A stretch of 64,000 bases of DNA from positions 248,001 through 312,000 of the forward strand of contig NZ_NSKD01000001.1 in assembly GCF_002286965.1 (NCBI RefSeq), read 5' to 3'. Below the pieces are notes generated by a model. That model made no database searches. It saw only the letters and a program-made list of their open reading frames with translations, and was not told the DNA's origin. The translations under genes were made by a program, and so were the position numbers. The DNA is from Halovibrio salipaludis. Lineage in GTDB: Bacteria; Pseudomonadota; Gammaproteobacteria; Pseudomonadales; Oleiphilaceae. This document shows, in pieces, positions 7,524-17,148 of the stretch. Position 1 is the first letter of the stretch. Every line of letters begins with the position of its first letter.

Positions 7524-8360
7524 ATGGAAAGCATGATCCCGGATACGGAGCAGCTCCAGGAGCTGACATCCATGGCCGCAGGCATGGCCATGAACTACCT
7601 GCCGCAGCTGCTGCTGGCTGTCATCACGCTGGTCGTCGGCCTGTGGCTGATCAACCGGTTCGTCACCGCCCTCGACAGGAAACTGACCGCCAAGGATCCA
7701 ACCCTCGGGCGTTTTGTGACCGGTCTGGTTTCCATCCTGTTCAAGATCATCCTGCTGATCTCCGTCGCCTCCATGGTCGGTATCGCGACGACCTCCTTCA
7801 TTGCCGTCCTTGGTGCCGCCGGCCTGGCCGTCGGCCTGGCCCTGCAGGGCAGCCTCGCGAACTTCGCCGGCGGTGTGCTCATCCTCATCTTCAAGCCATT
7901 CAAGGTTGGCGACGTCATCGAGGCCCAGGGCTTTCTGGGCACGGTCAAGGAAATCCAGATCCTGTACACCGTGGTGGACACTTTCGACAACCGCCAGGTG
8001 GTGATGCCCAATGCGTCGCTCTCCAACGCCAGCCTGACCAATTACAGCGCCTACCCGAACCGCCGTGTGGATATGACCATCGGTATCAGCTACACCGATG
8101 ACATCCAGAAGGCCCGCGAGGTTATCCAGAAGACCCTGGCAACGGATGAACGCATCCTGCGTGATCCGGAGCCGATGATCGTGGTGGGCGATCTCGGTGA
8201 CAGCTCGGTGGACCTCAAGGTCCGCATCTGGGCCAATGGGGATGACCTCTGGCTCTGCTACTGGCACATGCTTGAACAGATCAAGGTGGCCTTCGACCAG
8301 AACGGCATCACCATTCCCTACCCGCAGCGGGATGTGCACCACTACCAGCCCGCGGGCTGA
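7524..8360 (+). CDS. mscS: Small-conductance mechanosensitive channel (MscS family)
   Basis: This 278-residue inner-membrane channel should open under membrane tension to release solutes after hypo-osmotic shock. Three transmembrane helices lie in the first 115 residues; the third is the Gly/Ala-rich pore helix around LGAAGLAVGLALQGSLANFAGG, followed by the beta domain (VGDVIEAQGFLGTVKEI) and the C-terminal alpha/beta domain. The length matches E. coli MscS. It starts directly after the mnmH stop codon with AAGGAG as ribosome site. Its role fits the osmolyte genes at 43 and 50-58 kb. Confidence 0.9.
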   Translation: MESMIPDTEQLQELTSMAAGMAMNYLPQLLLAVITLVVGLWLINRFVTALDRKLTAKDPTLGRFVTGLVSILFKIILLISVASMVGIATTSFIAVLGAAGLAVGLALQGSLANFAGGVLILIFKPFKVGDVIEAQGFLGTVKEIQILYTVVDTFDNRQVVMPNASLSNASLTNYSAYPNRRVDMTIGISYTDDIQKAREVIQKTLATDERILRDPEPMIVVGDLGDSSVDLKVRIWANGDDLWLCYWHMLEQIKVAFDQNGITIPYPQRDVHHYQPAG

Positions 8361-8468
8361 TTGTACAAAATGTAACCTTTTTGCGGGACACCTCCGGCGG
8401 GGTTGGTCTAGCCTGAGATCAGGATCCCCGGATCCATGGGTCACAACCCCATGCCAGGAGGTGTTGCC

Positions 8469-8996
8469 ATGCCCGTACAGACCCTGATTGAACACCTGAA
8501 AGCCCATGGTGCCGAGTACCGGTGCCTGAGCCATCCCCCCGGATTCACTGCCCAGTCCCTTGCCCATCACTGCAACGTGCCCGGTGACCAGGTGGCCAAG
8601 ACGGTCATCATCGAGCTGGACGGACGCATGGCCATGCTGGTGATGCCAGCCAGCTTCCGGATCCGCTGGGACCGGATGATGGAGGTCCTCAATACGGACT
8701 TCGTGGAACTGGCGGATGAAGCGGACTTCACCGACCGCTTCCCGGACTGCGAAGTCGGGGCCATGCCCCCCTTCGGCAACCTCTTCGGGATGACGGCCTA
8801 CTGCAGCGAAACCCTTGCGGAACAACCGGAAATCACCTTCGCCGCAGGCAGCCATACCGAGGCCATGCAGATCGCCACAAGGGATTACCTGGCACTGGCC
8901 CAGCCAGTGGTCATCAGCCAGGGCTTCCTGCGGCCCGGTGCCCGCCGCCCCGCCTGGCTTGCCGGCAGGCCCGGGCGCCCGCGCAAGGCCGGCTGA
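8469..8996 (+). CDS. YbaK/ProX-family aminoacyl-tRNA deacylase-like protein
   Basis: The 175-residue protein belongs to the YbaK/EbsC/ProX superfamily, whose members hydrolyse mischarged tRNAs. The core GDQVAKTVIIELDGRMAMLVMPAS contains the conserved lysine of the editing pocket, and GAMPPFGNLFGM near residue 98 is the other family hallmark, with GxxxPFG. The N-terminus, with CLSHPPGFTAQSLA, fits the branch found as stand-alone stress-related proteins. The ATG at 8469 follows AGGAGG; an upstream ATG at 8436 has no ribosome site. Which tRNA it edits cannot be told. Confidence 0.8.
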   Translation: MPVQTLIEHLKAHGAEYRCLSHPPGFTAQSLAHHCNVPGDQVAKTVIIELDGRMAMLVMPASFRIRWDRMMEVLNTDFVELADEADFTDRFPDCEVGAMPPFGNLFGMTAYCSETLAEQPEITFAAGSHTEAMQIATRDYLALAQPVVISQGFLRPGARRPAWLAGRPGRPRKAG

Positions 8997-9036
8997 GCCC
9001 CTGTTGCCGTCGTTCACTCTGGCGTAGACTGCGCTC

Positions 9037-10317
9037 ATGAGTGAACACGAGCACGACATCGCCGTGATCGGCGCCGGCATGGTTGGCGCCGCCCTGGCAC
9101 TGGCCTGCGCAGCCGGCGGCTGGCGCGTGGCCGTAATCGAGCCCAGCACCCCGGAACAACCCTCCGACAACAGCGAGCCCGACCTGCGCGTCTCCGCCCT
9201 TAGCGCCGGCAGCGAAGCCTGGCTGCGCGGGCTGGGCGTATGGCCCGCCATGGAGGAAATGCGCATGGCGCCCTTCCAGCGGCTGGCGGTCTGGGAGGCA
9301 GCTTCGGGCCCGCTCGCCAGCATGCCCGGCGGCCGGCTGCTGGCCCAGCAGGCACGCACCGAGTTCAACGCCGCCCGGCTCGGGCGTGACCACCTGGGCC
9401 ATATCGTCGAGAACCGGGTAACCCGCTGGGCCCTGTGGGAACGGATGGGCCAGCAGACCGGCATCACCCGGTTCTGCCCGGCCTCACTCCAGGCGCTGAA
9501 GCAGACAGAGGACGGCGTCACGCTCACACTGGAAGACGGTGAGACGCTGCATGTGGCCCTGGTCGTGGGGGCGGACGGGGCCAGCTCCGTAACACGGCGC
9601 CTGGCCGGCATCGGGACCAGCCGCACGCAGTACCGCCAGCAGGCCATGGTCATCAACATCCGCCATGCGCCACCGGCCCAGGCCATCACCTGGCAGATGT
9701 TCACACCCCAGGGGCCCAAAGCCTACCTGCCCTTGCCGGAAGCGGATGGCAGCGCCTGGGGCTCACTGGTCTGGTACGACCAGCCGGAAACCCTGGACGA
9801 ACTGATGGCCATGGAGGAAGACCGGCTCCTGGCCGCCATACGCAGAACCTTTCCACTGGAGCTGCCAGACCCCGAGGCCGCCCCGGCGCGTGGCCGTTTT
9901 CCCATCGCACGCGAACATGCCCACCAGTACGCCCATGGACGTGTTGTGCTGGTCGGGGACGCCGCCCACACCATCAACCCACTGGCCGGGCAGGGAGTGA
10001 ATCTCGGCTTCCAGGACGCGGCCGCGCTGGCGCGCTGCCTTGGCACGGCCAGTGCTCAGGGCGACCCCGGGAAGGCGGGAGTGCTGGCCGCCTACGAGGC
10101 GGAGCGCCGCCCCCGCAACCGCCTGATGATGGACGCCATGGACCTGTTCTACCACCTGTTCAGCAACACCACCCCGCCACTGCACCTGGCGCGCACCCTG
10201 GGCCTGGGGCTGGCGGGCCGGGTACCATTCGCGCGCGAACGGGTCACCCGCTATGCCATGGGGATTGACGAGCAGCTGCCCGCGCCCATTGAATCACTGC
10301 TGAAACGACTGGCCTGA
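9037..10317 (+). CDS. UbiH/UbiF/VisC-family FAD-dependent hydroxylase
   Basis: A 426-residue flavoprotein monooxygenase of the ubiquinone-hydroxylase family. It has the N-terminal dinucleotide-binding AVIGAGMVGAALALA (about 9-23), a mid DG-type motif (VVGADGASSVTR) and the C-terminal VLVGDAAHTINPLAGQG with bound-FAD signature. Which ring position it hydroxylates (UbiH, UbiI or UbiF type) cannot be settled by eye. It is the fourth ubiquinone-related gene here after ubiC and ubiA. A TAGACT lies just upstream but its -35 spacing is poor. hinT follows after 18 bp. Confidence 0.85.
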   Translation: MSEHEHDIAVIGAGMVGAALALACAAGGWRVAVIEPSTPEQPSDNSEPDLRVSALSAGSEAWLRGLGVWPAMEEMRMAPFQRLAVWEAASGPLASMPGGRLLAQQARTEFNAARLGRDHLGHIVENRVTRWALWERMGQQTGITRFCPASLQALKQTEDGVTLTLEDGETLHVALVVGADGASSVTRRLAGIGTSRTQYRQQAMVINIRHAPPAQAITWQMFTPQGPKAYLPLPEADGSAWGSLVWYDQPETLDELMAMEEDRLLAAIRRTFPLELPDPEAAPARGRFPIAREHAHQYAHGRVVLVGDAAHTINPLAGQGVNLGFQDAAALARCLGTASAQGDPGKAGVLAAYEAERRPRNRLMMDAMDLFYHLFSNTTPPLHLARTLGLGLAGRVPFARERVTRYAMGIDEQLPAPIESLLKRLA

Positions 10318-10335
10318 CAACCAAGCGAGGAACCC

Positions 10336-10689
10336 ATGTCCGAAACCATTTTCAGCCGCATCATCAACCGTGAAATCCCCGCCGACATCGTGCACGAGGA
10401 CGACCAGTGCCTCGCCTTCCGGGACATCAACCCGCAGGCGCCGGTACACATCCTGATCATCCCGAAAAAGGCCATTCCAACGGTCAACGACATCACCGAA
10501 GAGGATGAGAAGACGGTGGGGCACCTCTATACCGTCGCCGCCCGGATTGCCAAGGAGGAAGGGATTGACGGAGACGGCTTCCGGACGGTTATGAACTGCA
10601 ACGAGCACGGCGGCCAGTCCGTGTACCATATCCACCTGCACCTGATCGGTGGCAAGGCACTGGGCTGGCCCCCCTTCCCCAACGGCTGA
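10336..10689 (+). CDS. hinT: Histidine triad nucleotide-binding protein (HinT)
   Basis: A 117-residue HIT-family purine-nucleoside phosphoramidase. The histidine triad HIHLHL is at 98-103, preceded by the GGQSVY of the nucleotide pocket, and the N-terminus [18 protein letters not shown] is the usual HinT start. Family members hydrolyse AMP-lysine type phosphoramidates; the physiological substrate is uncertain. It follows the UbiH-family gene with an AGCGAGG ribosome site and converges on phoU with 18 bp between stop codons. Confidence 0.93.
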   Translation: MSETIFSRIINREIPADIVHEDDQCLAFRDINPQAPVHILIIPKKAIPTVNDITEEDEKTVGHLYTVAARIAKEEGIDGDGFRTVMNCNEHGGQSVYHIHLHLIGGKALGWPPFPNG

Positions 10690-10707
10690 GGCACGGGGCG
10701 CGGGTGG

Positions 10708-11463
10708 TCAGCCCGCGCTTCCCGAGTCGTTGCCGTCGGCGTCAAGTTCCCGTTCCGTCTCGGAAAGCGGCCGATGGCGCACGTCCATACCGCGGACCAG
10801 GTAGATCACCTGCTCGGCCAGGTTGTCCGCGTGGTCACCGACCCGCTCCAGGGCCCGCAGCGTCCACATCTGGTTGAGACAGAGCCCGATACCACGCGGA
10901 TCCTCCATCATGTGCGTGACCAGCGCGCGCGCGGAACTCTTGTATTCCTCGTCCACGGACTCATCCTCACGCATGACGCCCAGAGCACTCTCGGTATCAA
11001 AGCGCGCGAAGGCATCCAGAGCATCCCGCACCATGGCACGGACATGGCCACTGATGTTGCGCACCTCCACAAAACGGCGCTGGCTCGTGCTGTCGTCCAT
11101 CTCATCCGCCATCTCCAGCGCCAGGCGTGCGATCTTCTTGGCCTCGTCGCCAATACGCTCAAGATCCGCCACCATCTTGACCACCGACATCACCAGCCGC
11201 AGGTCACTGGCGGCGGGCTGGCGAAGGGCGATCACCTGAATGGCCTCCTCGTCGAGGCGGCGTTCCATGTCATCCACCTCGCGGTCACGGTCGCGCACCG
11301 CCCGGGCCTTCTCCGCATCATTACCGACCAGCGCCTCGACGGCCTCACCGATCTGCTTTTCCACCAGCCCGCCCATTTCCAGAAGCTGATTCTTGAGCTC
11401 ACTCAGCTCATCGTTGAACCGCTGGGAAATGTGGCGGGAATAGTTCTCTCGATCACTTACCAT
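10708..11463 (-). CDS. phoU: Phosphate transport regulator PhoU
   Basis: PhoU couples the Pst phosphate transporter to PhoR and keeps the Pho regulon off when phosphate is plentiful. The 251-residue protein shows two repeats of the PhoU fold with the metal-site pattern E/DxxxD (VRDRDREVDDMERRLDEEAI and the later VMREDESVDEEYKSS). It begins MVSDRENYSRHISQRFNDEL, the usual start. No pst transporter genes lie beside it; instead it has its own Pho box. Convergent with hinT. Confidence 0.93.
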   Translation of the reverse strand: MVSDRENYSRHISQRFNDELSELKNQLLEMGGLVEKQIGEAVEALVGNDAEKARAVRDRDREVDDMERRLDEEAIQVIALRQPAASDLRLVMSVVKMVADLERIGDEAKKIARLALEMADEMDDSTSQRRFVEVRNISGHVRAMVRDALDAFARFDTESALGVMREDESVDEEYKSSARALVTHMMEDPRGIGLCLNQMWTLRALERVGDHADNLAEQVIYLVRGMDVRHRPLSETERELDADGNDSGSAG

Positions 11464-11497
11464 TATTGTGCCTCTGACAATGTGTCACCCACGGGAA

Positions 11498-11530
11498 GGA
11501 TAAGACAGATGTGTGACAGTTCCATGACAT
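11498..11530 (-). promoter_or_regulatory. Pho box upstream of phoU
   Basis: Read on the minus strand, three consecutive 11-bp units begin ATGTCATGGAA, CTGTCACACAT and CTGTCTTATCC. The first two make a near-consensus PhoB site, and the third extends it. It ends 35 bp before the phoU start, so phoU should be induced by PhoB together with phoBR. Confidence 0.75.
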
Positions 11531-11620
11531 CAGGCCATGCCTGAGACCACATCGCAAATGCCGCTGATGGGGCTATACTGGCCCGCAACGCATCCTGACT
11601 GAAGCATCGGACAGACACCC

Positions 11621-12028
11621 ATGAAAACACAACCCGACAAGCCACAGCCCCGTGGTGAACTGACTCTGCAACTGGTCACCATGGCTTCCGACACCAACAA
11701 CAACGGCGATATCTACGCCGGCTGGCTGGTCAACAAGATGGATCTGGCCAGTGCCACCGCAGCCGGCCGCCTGGCGCGCGGCCGGACCGCCACCGTCGCC
11801 ATGGAGGGCATGGAATTCCTGTCGCCCGTGCGACTTGGCGCCGAGGTGGCCTTCTACACCCACCTGGAGGACATTGGCCGGAGCTCCATGAAGATACGGG
11901 TGGAGGTATGGACCCGTGACCAGACCGAGCAGCATGCGCGCAAGGTGACCGAGGCGCAGTTCGTGAGCGTGGCCATCGACGAGCATGGCCGGATCCGCGA
12001 AGTGCCCGAGCCGGCCCAGAAGCTCTAG
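11621..12028 (+). CDS. Acyl-CoA thioesterase, YciA/hotdog family
   Basis: The 135-residue protein has the hotdog fold signature of YciA-type acyl-CoA thioesterases: a short beta strand, then NNNGDIYAGWLVNKMDLASA, where the Asn/Asp pair and the helix contain catalytic residues, and the later VAMEGMEFLSPVRLG. Enzymes of this type hydrolyse acyl-CoAs of various lengths as hexamers. Chain-length preference is unknown. A TATACT at 11574-11579 may be its -10. It is divergent from phoU and shares that regulatory region. Confidence 0.82.
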   Translation: MKTQPDKPQPRGELTLQLVTMASDTNNNGDIYAGWLVNKMDLASATAAGRLARGRTATVAMEGMEFLSPVRLGAEVAFYTHLEDIGRSSMKIRVEVWTRDQTEQHARKVTEAQFVSVAIDEHGRIREVPEPAQKL

Positions 12029-12203
12029 CCGGGAACCCGGCTGGCCCTATCTGTCAGAATTTTTTACACATTGGCTGTATGGTAGGCGGCTCCCGCGGAA
12101 CCATCTGCATGATTGCGTGCATGAAAGCCCCCCTGTGCACGCTTCATGCATGCCTCTCTCTGTCCGATCTGCCATCCCGGCAGGGATTCAGGGAGTCAGA
12201 GCC

Positions 12204-12872
12204 ATGCAAAAGCCCACATTCATACCCCATGCATCACGTGCCCTTGTCATGGGTTTTCTGCTGCTGCCTGCAGCCGCCATGGCGGCGCCCTACGCATTCG
12301 ACAGCGGTACCGGTCTCACTGATGCTCACAGCTGCAGCAGTGGCGGCGCCTACATCATCAGCACAGGCAACGTAACCGCCAACAACGCCGATGCCACAAA
12401 CTGTTTTGGTGCCTACCAGGGCAACCCCGGCGAGCTGCTGCCGGACGGCGCACCACTAGCCTGGAACGGCGACAGCTGGGATTTCATCGCCAAGATCGAT
12501 GATGGCGGTTCCGACGTCCTGAGCGCGGACCTCAACCAGAACCAGGGTGACTGGTCCTACTCCGGCGACGTCAGCAACTGGGCCAGCTTCTTCGTGGTCA
12601 CCAAGGCCTCGAACAATCCGGGCTGGGCGGCCTATTACTTCGATGATACCCAGGGGCTCAGCACACTCGGCGGCACCTTCTTCATCCCCTGGATGAACGA
12701 GGGCGGCAACAAGGGCCCTGACGCCAGCGCTACTGAGGAGGGTGGATCCGCCCTGTCCAACCTGAGCCTGTACGCCCGCCGGGTAGCGCAGGTTCCGGAA
12801 CCCGCCACGCTTGGCCTGATGGGTCTGGGGCTTCTGGGACTGGGTCTGGGCCGACGCCAGCGCGCCCAGTGA
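12204..12872 (+). CDS. PEP-CTERM sorting domain protein
   Basis: The 222-residue product has a signal peptide (about 1-30, LVMGFLLLPAAAMAAP), a low-complexity secreted domain of unknown function, and a C-terminal PEP-CTERM tripartite signal: VPEPATLGL, a hydrophobic helix GLMGLGLLGLGLG and an arginine cluster RRQR. Exosortase (EpsH/XrtA) normally cleaves such signals during export to the surface or biofilm matrix; none is encoded in this window. I start it at ATG 12204, since the frame upstream lacks a signal peptide. A strong terminator follows within ten bases. Confidence 0.85.
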   Translation: MQKPTFIPHASRALVMGFLLLPAAAMAAPYAFDSGTGLTDAHSCSSGGAYIISTGNVTANNADATNCFGAYQGNPGELLPDGAPLAWNGDSWDFIAKIDDGGSDVLSADLNQNQGDWSYSGDVSNWASFFVVTKASNNPGWAAYYFDDTQGLSTLGGTFFIPWMNEGGNKGPDASATEEGGSALSNLSLYARRVAQVPEPATLGLMGLGLLGLGLGRRQRAQ

Positions 12873-12880
12873 TCCCGGGG

Positions 12881-12910
12881 ACCGCCGCAACCGCGGCGGT
12901 CTTTCTTTTC
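12881..12910 (+). terminator. Rho-independent terminator after the PEP-CTERM gene
   Basis: ACCGCCGC (12881-12888), loop AACC, GCGGCGGT (12893-12900), then CTTTCTTTTC. A perfect 8-bp GC-rich stem with a T-rich tail. Confidence 0.85.
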
Positions 12911-12962
12911 ACCGCCTTTCGGGCCTATCCTGAGCCTTCGTACACAACCCAACGCCATCATC

Positions 12963-14312
12963 ATGCCCATTCCGGATCACTACCGCCGTGGCGCCTGCCC
13001 TTCCGCCGGCAACCCGATGGCCAGCGGCGACGGGCTGCTGTCGAGGATCCGGCTGATCGATGGCCGCCTGACACCATCAGGTCTCAGGCGGGTGGCGGCG
13101 CTGGCGGATGAGCACGGATCCGGCCTGATCGAGATCACCGGCAGGGGCAACCTGCAGCTCCGGGGCATCGCCGAGGAGGCAGAGGCCGAGCTGACAGCAA
13201 CACTGGTGGATGCCGGCCTGGCGGTTGAACCGGCGGCGGCCGAAGCGGTCCGCAACATCCAGTGCAGTGCCGCTGCGGACCTGGATCCACAGGCCCTGAT
13301 CGACCCTGCCCCTCAAGCCCGTGATCTCGATCAGAGGCTCATCAGCGATGACCGTTTCCGGGCATTGCCGCCCAAGTTCCGCTTCGTTTTCAACGGCGGA
13401 GGGCTGACCCATCTGGCTGATGCGGACGGAGATATCCGAGCGGATGCGGTTTCAACACCGGAAGGCACCCGTTACCGCATCGGCCTGGCCGGCACCTCCG
13501 CCACGGCTCACAGCCTGGGCAACTGTAAGCCATCGCAGGTGGTGGATGTCCTGGTCGAGCTGGCGCTGATCTTCCTCGAAGAGCGCCAGCAACTGATCAC
13601 GCCGGCAAGGCGGATGCGGCAGCTCCTTGATGCCTCCGGCAGTTCGCCCTTCGCGGGGCTGCGCGATCTCAGCCGGCCCGGTGGCGTCATGGCGGACCAT
13701 CCGCCGGCCCCGGAACCCGGCCGGACCAGTGCGGGCACGGTGCTGGGTGTCGCCCTCGGGTGCCTGGGTACCAGCAGCGCCCGGCTGATTGCGGAACAGC
13801 TGGAAGCGCACAACGACACACTGAGGATCACACCCCGGCGGCACCTGATCATGCCCCATGGCCCGGTCACCAACCCCGGGCTTGCGGAAGCGCCGGAACT
13901 GATCCACACGCCGGGCGACCCCCGACTCTCGGCCATTGCCTGCCCCGGAATGCCGGGCTGTGCCTCGGGCAGCACCGCAACCCGCCGGGATGCCCTGGAC
14001 TGGGCGGACCAGGTGCCGGAACTCTTCGACGGGCGCAATCTGGTCCACGTTTCCGGATGCCCCAAGGGCTGCGCCCATCCCGGCAAGGCCCCTGTGGTGC
14101 TCGTCGCCCGGGAGGGGCGCTACGACCTGGTGCTCGACGACCGGGCCCTGCCCGAGGAGGAAGGCCACCGGATCGCAAGCGGTCTGCTGCCGGAAGAGGT
14201 CCCGGATACGCTGCGCGCCCTGGTCAGCACGGCAACACTGAACAGCCCCGGTGACGAACCGCTGGTCCAGTCCCTGGGACGCGTGGCTCAGGCATCCCGG
14301 AACAGGCGATGA
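12963..14312 (+). CDS. cobG: Precorrin-3B synthase
   Basis: CobG uses oxygen and an iron-sulfur cluster to convert precorrin-3A to precorrin-3B, the oxygen-dependent ring-contraction step that defines the aerobic B12 route. The 449-residue protein resembles nitrite/sulfite reductases, with two ferredoxin-like halves. The [4Fe-4S] cysteines appear as C327, C333, C366 and C370 (CPGMPGC and GCPKGC), the sulfite-reductase CX5C...CX3C pattern. It converges on cobM, overlapping by 25 bp at the 3' ends. This gene implies the cell makes corrin under oxygen. Confidence 0.92.
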   Translation: MPIPDHYRRGACPSAGNPMASGDGLLSRIRLIDGRLTPSGLRRVAALADEHGSGLIEITGRGNLQLRGIAEEAEAELTATLVDAGLAVEPAAAEAVRNIQCSAAADLDPQALIDPAPQARDLDQRLISDDRFRALPPKFRFVFNGGGLTHLADADGDIRADAVSTPEGTRYRIGLAGTSATAHSLGNCKPSQVVDVLVELALIFLEERQQLITPARRMRQLLDASGSSPFAGLRDLSRPGGVMADHPPAPEPGRTSAGTVLGVALGCLGTSSARLIAEQLEAHNDTLRITPRRHLIMPHGPVTNPGLAEAPELIHTPGDPRLSAIACPGMPGCASGSTATRRDALDWADQVPELFDGRNLVHVSGCPKGCAHPGKAPVVLVAREGRYDLVLDDRALPEEEGHRIASGLLPEEVPDTLRALVSTATLNSPGDEPLVQSLGRVAQASRNRR

Positions 14313-15043
14313 TGGGCCGGGTCGTAGAGGGCACTGTTGCAGAAATCCGTCTCCCCGAGCGCCGGACCCACAAGGATGAGCGCTGAACGTTTCTCCGGGA
14401 TGCGCTCAAGATCCTCCGCCAGCCGCCCGAGCGGTGCCCGCAGCACCTGTTCGTCCGGGCGGCTGGCGCGGAAGACGACCGCCGCCGGGCAGGCCTCCCC
14501 GTAAAAGGGCGTCACCCGTTCCAGCACCGAATCCAGGGTGTGCAGCGAGAGGTGAATCGCGAGCGTCGTGCCGGTGGCCGCGTACGCCTCCAGGGTTTCA
14601 CCTTCCGGCATGGACGAGGCCCGGCCCTGGGTCCGCGTGAGGACCAGGCTCTGGGCGACCCCGGGCAGGGTCAGCTCCTGGCCCAGCACGGCCGCCGCCG
14701 CTGAGAAGGCCGGCACGCCCGGCGTCAGCTCATACGGAATGGCCAGCTCCCGCAGCCGGCGCAATTGCTCCGCCACCGCCGAATAGATGGCCAGGTCCCC
14801 GGAATGGAGCCGCGCCACATCCAGCCCCTGCTCATGAGCGCCCTGGATCTCACCGATGATGTCATCCAGCGCCATGGAGGCTGTGTTGACCAGCCTTGCA
14901 TCCTCCGGCGCATGCGCGAGGATCTCTTCCGGAATGATCGAGCCCGCGTACAGGCAGACCGGGGAAGCCGCGATGCGGTCCCGGGCCCGCAGCGTGATCA
15001 GATCCGGGGCGCCCGGGCCGGCGCCGATGAAGTGTACCGTCAT
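14288..15043 (-). CDS. cobM: Precorrin-4 C11-methyltransferase
   Basis: A 251-residue SAM-dependent corrin methyltransferase of the CobM/CbiF type. It begins [20 protein letters not shown], with the GAGPG substrate/SAM loop, and has the CobM/CbiF-like [14 protein letters not shown] and [11 protein letters not shown] motifs (aspartate in the SAM pocket). The ATG at 15043 lies five bases after the cobL stop codon, so cobL-cobM are an operon; the upstream open frame is the cobL end and is rejected as part of the protein. 3' end overlaps cobG. Confidence 0.93.
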   Translation of the reverse strand: MTVHFIGAGPGAPDLITLRARDRIAASPVCLYAGSIIPEEILAHAPEDARLVNTASMALDDIIGEIQGAHEQGLDVARLHSGDLAIYSAVAEQLRRLRELAIPYELTPGVPAFSAAAAVLGQELTLPGVAQSLVLTRTQGRASSMPEGETLEAYAATGTTLAIHLSLHTLDSVLERVTPFYGEACPAAVVFRASRPDEQVLRAPLGRLAEDLERIPEKRSALILVGPALGETDFCNSALYDPAHHRLFRDA

Positions 15044-15048
15044 GCTGT

Positions 15049-16332
15049 TTATTCCCCTGCCTGTGATGATTTCGTGGCGGACCAGATTGTGATCGGCCGG
15101 TCCGACTGCCAGCCATTGAAGCGGCCCAGTGGTTCCGTGTGGTCCATCGAGAGGCGGATCAGCTGACCGCCGAGTCGACCCTGGGCCGCCAGTAACGCCA
15201 TTTCCCCCTCGGTGGTGACCGCCGTTGCCACACACCGGCCTCCGGCGGGCAGAGCGGACCAGGCGCCCTCGATCACGCCTTCCCCACTGGCACCGCCACC
15301 GATGAAGACCGCATCCGGGCGCACGAGGCTGGCCATGGCCAGAAGCGCATCGCCTTCAACGACCTGCAGATGACCCACGCCATGACAACGGGCATTCGCC
15401 CGCACATTGGCCACCCGTTCAGGGCGCTGCTCCACGGCCGTGGCGTGGTTGGCCGCATCCGCCAGCAGCCATTCCACGGCCACCGCGCCGGAACCGGCGC
15501 CCAGATCCCAGAGGTGTTCGCCACCGCGAGGCGCCAGCTTCGCCATGACCACCGCCCGAACCTCGGGCTGGGAGATCTGGCCGTCATGGACGAACGCCTC
15601 ACCCGGGCGCCCCGGCACTCGCGCAACCGGACGCTCCGGATCAGCGACTTCGCATTCAATGGCCAGCGAGTTCAGGCGCGCCACGGGGTGAGCCACGCCC
15701 TCCCCGGCGGTCGTCCCGGTAACCTGTTCTTCCGGGCCTCCCAGTGCCTCCAGCACCGTGACGCGACTGGCCCCATAGCCATTCTCGACCAACAGCCGGC
15801 ATACGGTCTCCGGGCTCTGTTCATCGTTGCTCAGCACAAGAAGACGCCGACCGGGTGCCAGCGCCGCCCGCAACCGGTCCGGATCCCGGGCCACCAGCGA
15901 GTGGCAATGCACCGACTGCAGCGGCCAGCCCAGACGCGCCGCCGCCAGCGAGAAAGCAGAAGGGCCGGGATGGCATACCATCACCTCCGGCGGGAAGGTG
16001 CGCGCGAGCGTCGCCCCCACGCCATGCCAGAAGGGGTCCCCACTGGCGAGCACACAGACCCGCCGCCCCTGCCACTGCCGGATCCGCTCGATGCCCTCGC
16101 TGAACGGCGACGGCCAGGCCTCCCGCTGCTGGCCGGATATCGCGGGCAGATGATCCAGGTGGCGCTGCCCGCCAATCACGAATTCAGCATCCGTCACCGC
16201 CGCCCGGGCGGACTCGCCGAGCCCGGCCCAGCCGCCCTCGGACAGCCCCACAATGCTCAGCCAGCGCTGCGTACCCGGCTCGCCACAAGACGTGTTATCC
16301 ACACTCACTGTACAATCCCGCTCTACATTCAT
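15049..16332 (-). CDS. cobL: Precorrin-6Y C5,15-methyltransferase (decarboxylating)
   Basis: CobL methylates C5 and C15 and decarboxylates precorrin-6Y. The protein, up to 427 residues, is a fusion of an N-terminal CbiE-like tetrapyrrole methylase domain ([11 protein letters not shown], then [13 protein letters not shown]) and a C-terminal CbiT-like class I methyltransferase domain with [15 protein letters not shown]. The start is uncertain: ATG 16332 is used here, but GTG codons at 16308 and 16302 would give a start closer to the family, and the ATG lies only 21 bp from the divergent cobK start. Forms an operon with cobM. Confidence 0.9.
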   Translation of the reverse strand: MNVERDCTVSVDNTSCGEPGTQRWLSIVGLSEGGWAGLGESARAAVTDAEFVIGGQRHLDHLPAISGQQREAWPSPFSEGIERIRQWQGRRVCVLASGDPFWHGVGATLARTFPPEVMVCHPGPSAFSLAAARLGWPLQSVHCHSLVARDPDRLRAALAPGRRLLVLSNDEQSPETVCRLLVENGYGASRVTVLEALGGPEEQVTGTTAGEGVAHPVARLNSLAIECEVADPERPVARVPGRPGEAFVHDGQISQPEVRAVVMAKLAPRGGEHLWDLGAGSGAVAVEWLLADAANHATAVEQRPERVANVRANARCHGVGHLQVVEGDALLAMASLVRPDAVFIGGGASGEGVIEGAWSALPAGGRCVATAVTTEGEMALLAAQGRLGGQLIRLSMDHTEPLGRFNGWQSDRPITIWSATKSSQAGE

Positions 16333-16353
16333 TCCCGACTCCGGCAACCAACC

Positions 16354-17148
16354 ATGGCCTTTCGCATCCTCATCCTCGGCGGCACCCGCGACGCCATGAC
16401 CCTGGCGGAACAGCTCCTGGAGCAACCGGCGCTGGAACCCACCTACTCACTGGCAGGCCGCACCCGCCGCCCGCTGCCGCCGGCGCTGCCCACCCGCCGG
16501 GGTGGCTTCGGCGGCATTGAAGGGCTCAAGCAGTGGCTCATGGAGCACGACATCGCCGCCGTCGTGGACGCCACCCACCCCTTCGCCGCCGAGATGTCCC
16601 ACAACGCCGCCATCGCCTGCCAGGAGCTCGACCTGCCTCTGGGCCGCCTCGAACGAGCCCCCTGGGAACCCGGCCCCGACGACAACTGGCACCCGGTCAC
16701 CGACCTCCACGAAGCCGCCCGCAAGGCCACCGAACTCACCCGGCCCGGCGACACCCTCTGGCTCACCACCGGCCGCACCAGCCTACCCGCCTTCGAGGGC
16801 ATCACAGGCCGCCACCTGCTCGTACGCTGCGTCGACCCACCGGACCCCGAACCCAGCTTCGAAAACTGGACCCTGATCGAAGACCGCGGCCCCTACGACC
16901 TCGAGGCCGAACGCCGGATCATCACCCAACACAACGTCGCCGCCCTCATCACCAAGAACTCCGGCGGCGAAGCCGCCCACCCCAAACTCGACGCCGCCCG
17001 CGAGGCCGGCCTCCCCGTCATCATCATCGACCGCCCCTCCCTGCCTCCGGCCACCCACTCTTTTCAGTCGCCGGAAGCGGTCCTGGAATGGCTGCAACAG
17101 GCCGTTAGAGTTATCGAGGCGTATCAGACGGGGTCAGGGGAGCTCTGA
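16354..17148 (+). CDS. cobK: Precorrin-6A reductase
   Basis: CobK reduces precorrin-6A to precorrin-6B with NADPH. The 264-residue protein starts MAFRILILGGTRDAMTLAEQLL, the Rossmann-like GGT start of CobK/CbiJ, and has the family's DATHPFAAEMSHNA, RLERAPWEP and TKNSGGEAAHPKLDAAREAGLPVIIIDRP motifs in order. Divergent from cobL with 21 bp between start codons. Its last six residues (TGSGEL) and stop codon lie inside the left arm of an interspersed repeat, so the C-terminus may have been remodelled by the element. Confidence 0.91.
   Translation: MAFRILILGGTRDAMTLAEQLLEQPALEPTYSLAGRTRRPLPPALPTRRGGFGGIEGLKQWLMEHDIAAVVDATHPFAAEMSHNAAIACQELDLPLGRLERAPWEPGPDDNWHPVTDLHEAARKATELTRPGDTLWLTTGRTSLPAFEGITGRHLLVRCVDPPDPEPSFENWTLIEDRGPYDLEAERRIITQHNVAALITKNSGGEAAHPKLDAAREAGLPVIIIDRPSLPPATHSFQSPEAVLEWLQQAVRVIEAYQTGSGEL

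Noticed and set aside
6765-9719. A 984-codon open frame on the minus strand opposite mnmH, mscS and the YbaK-like gene
   Set aside because: High-GC antisense frames often stay open. It shows no domain, and three clear genes with ribosome sites lie on the other strand.
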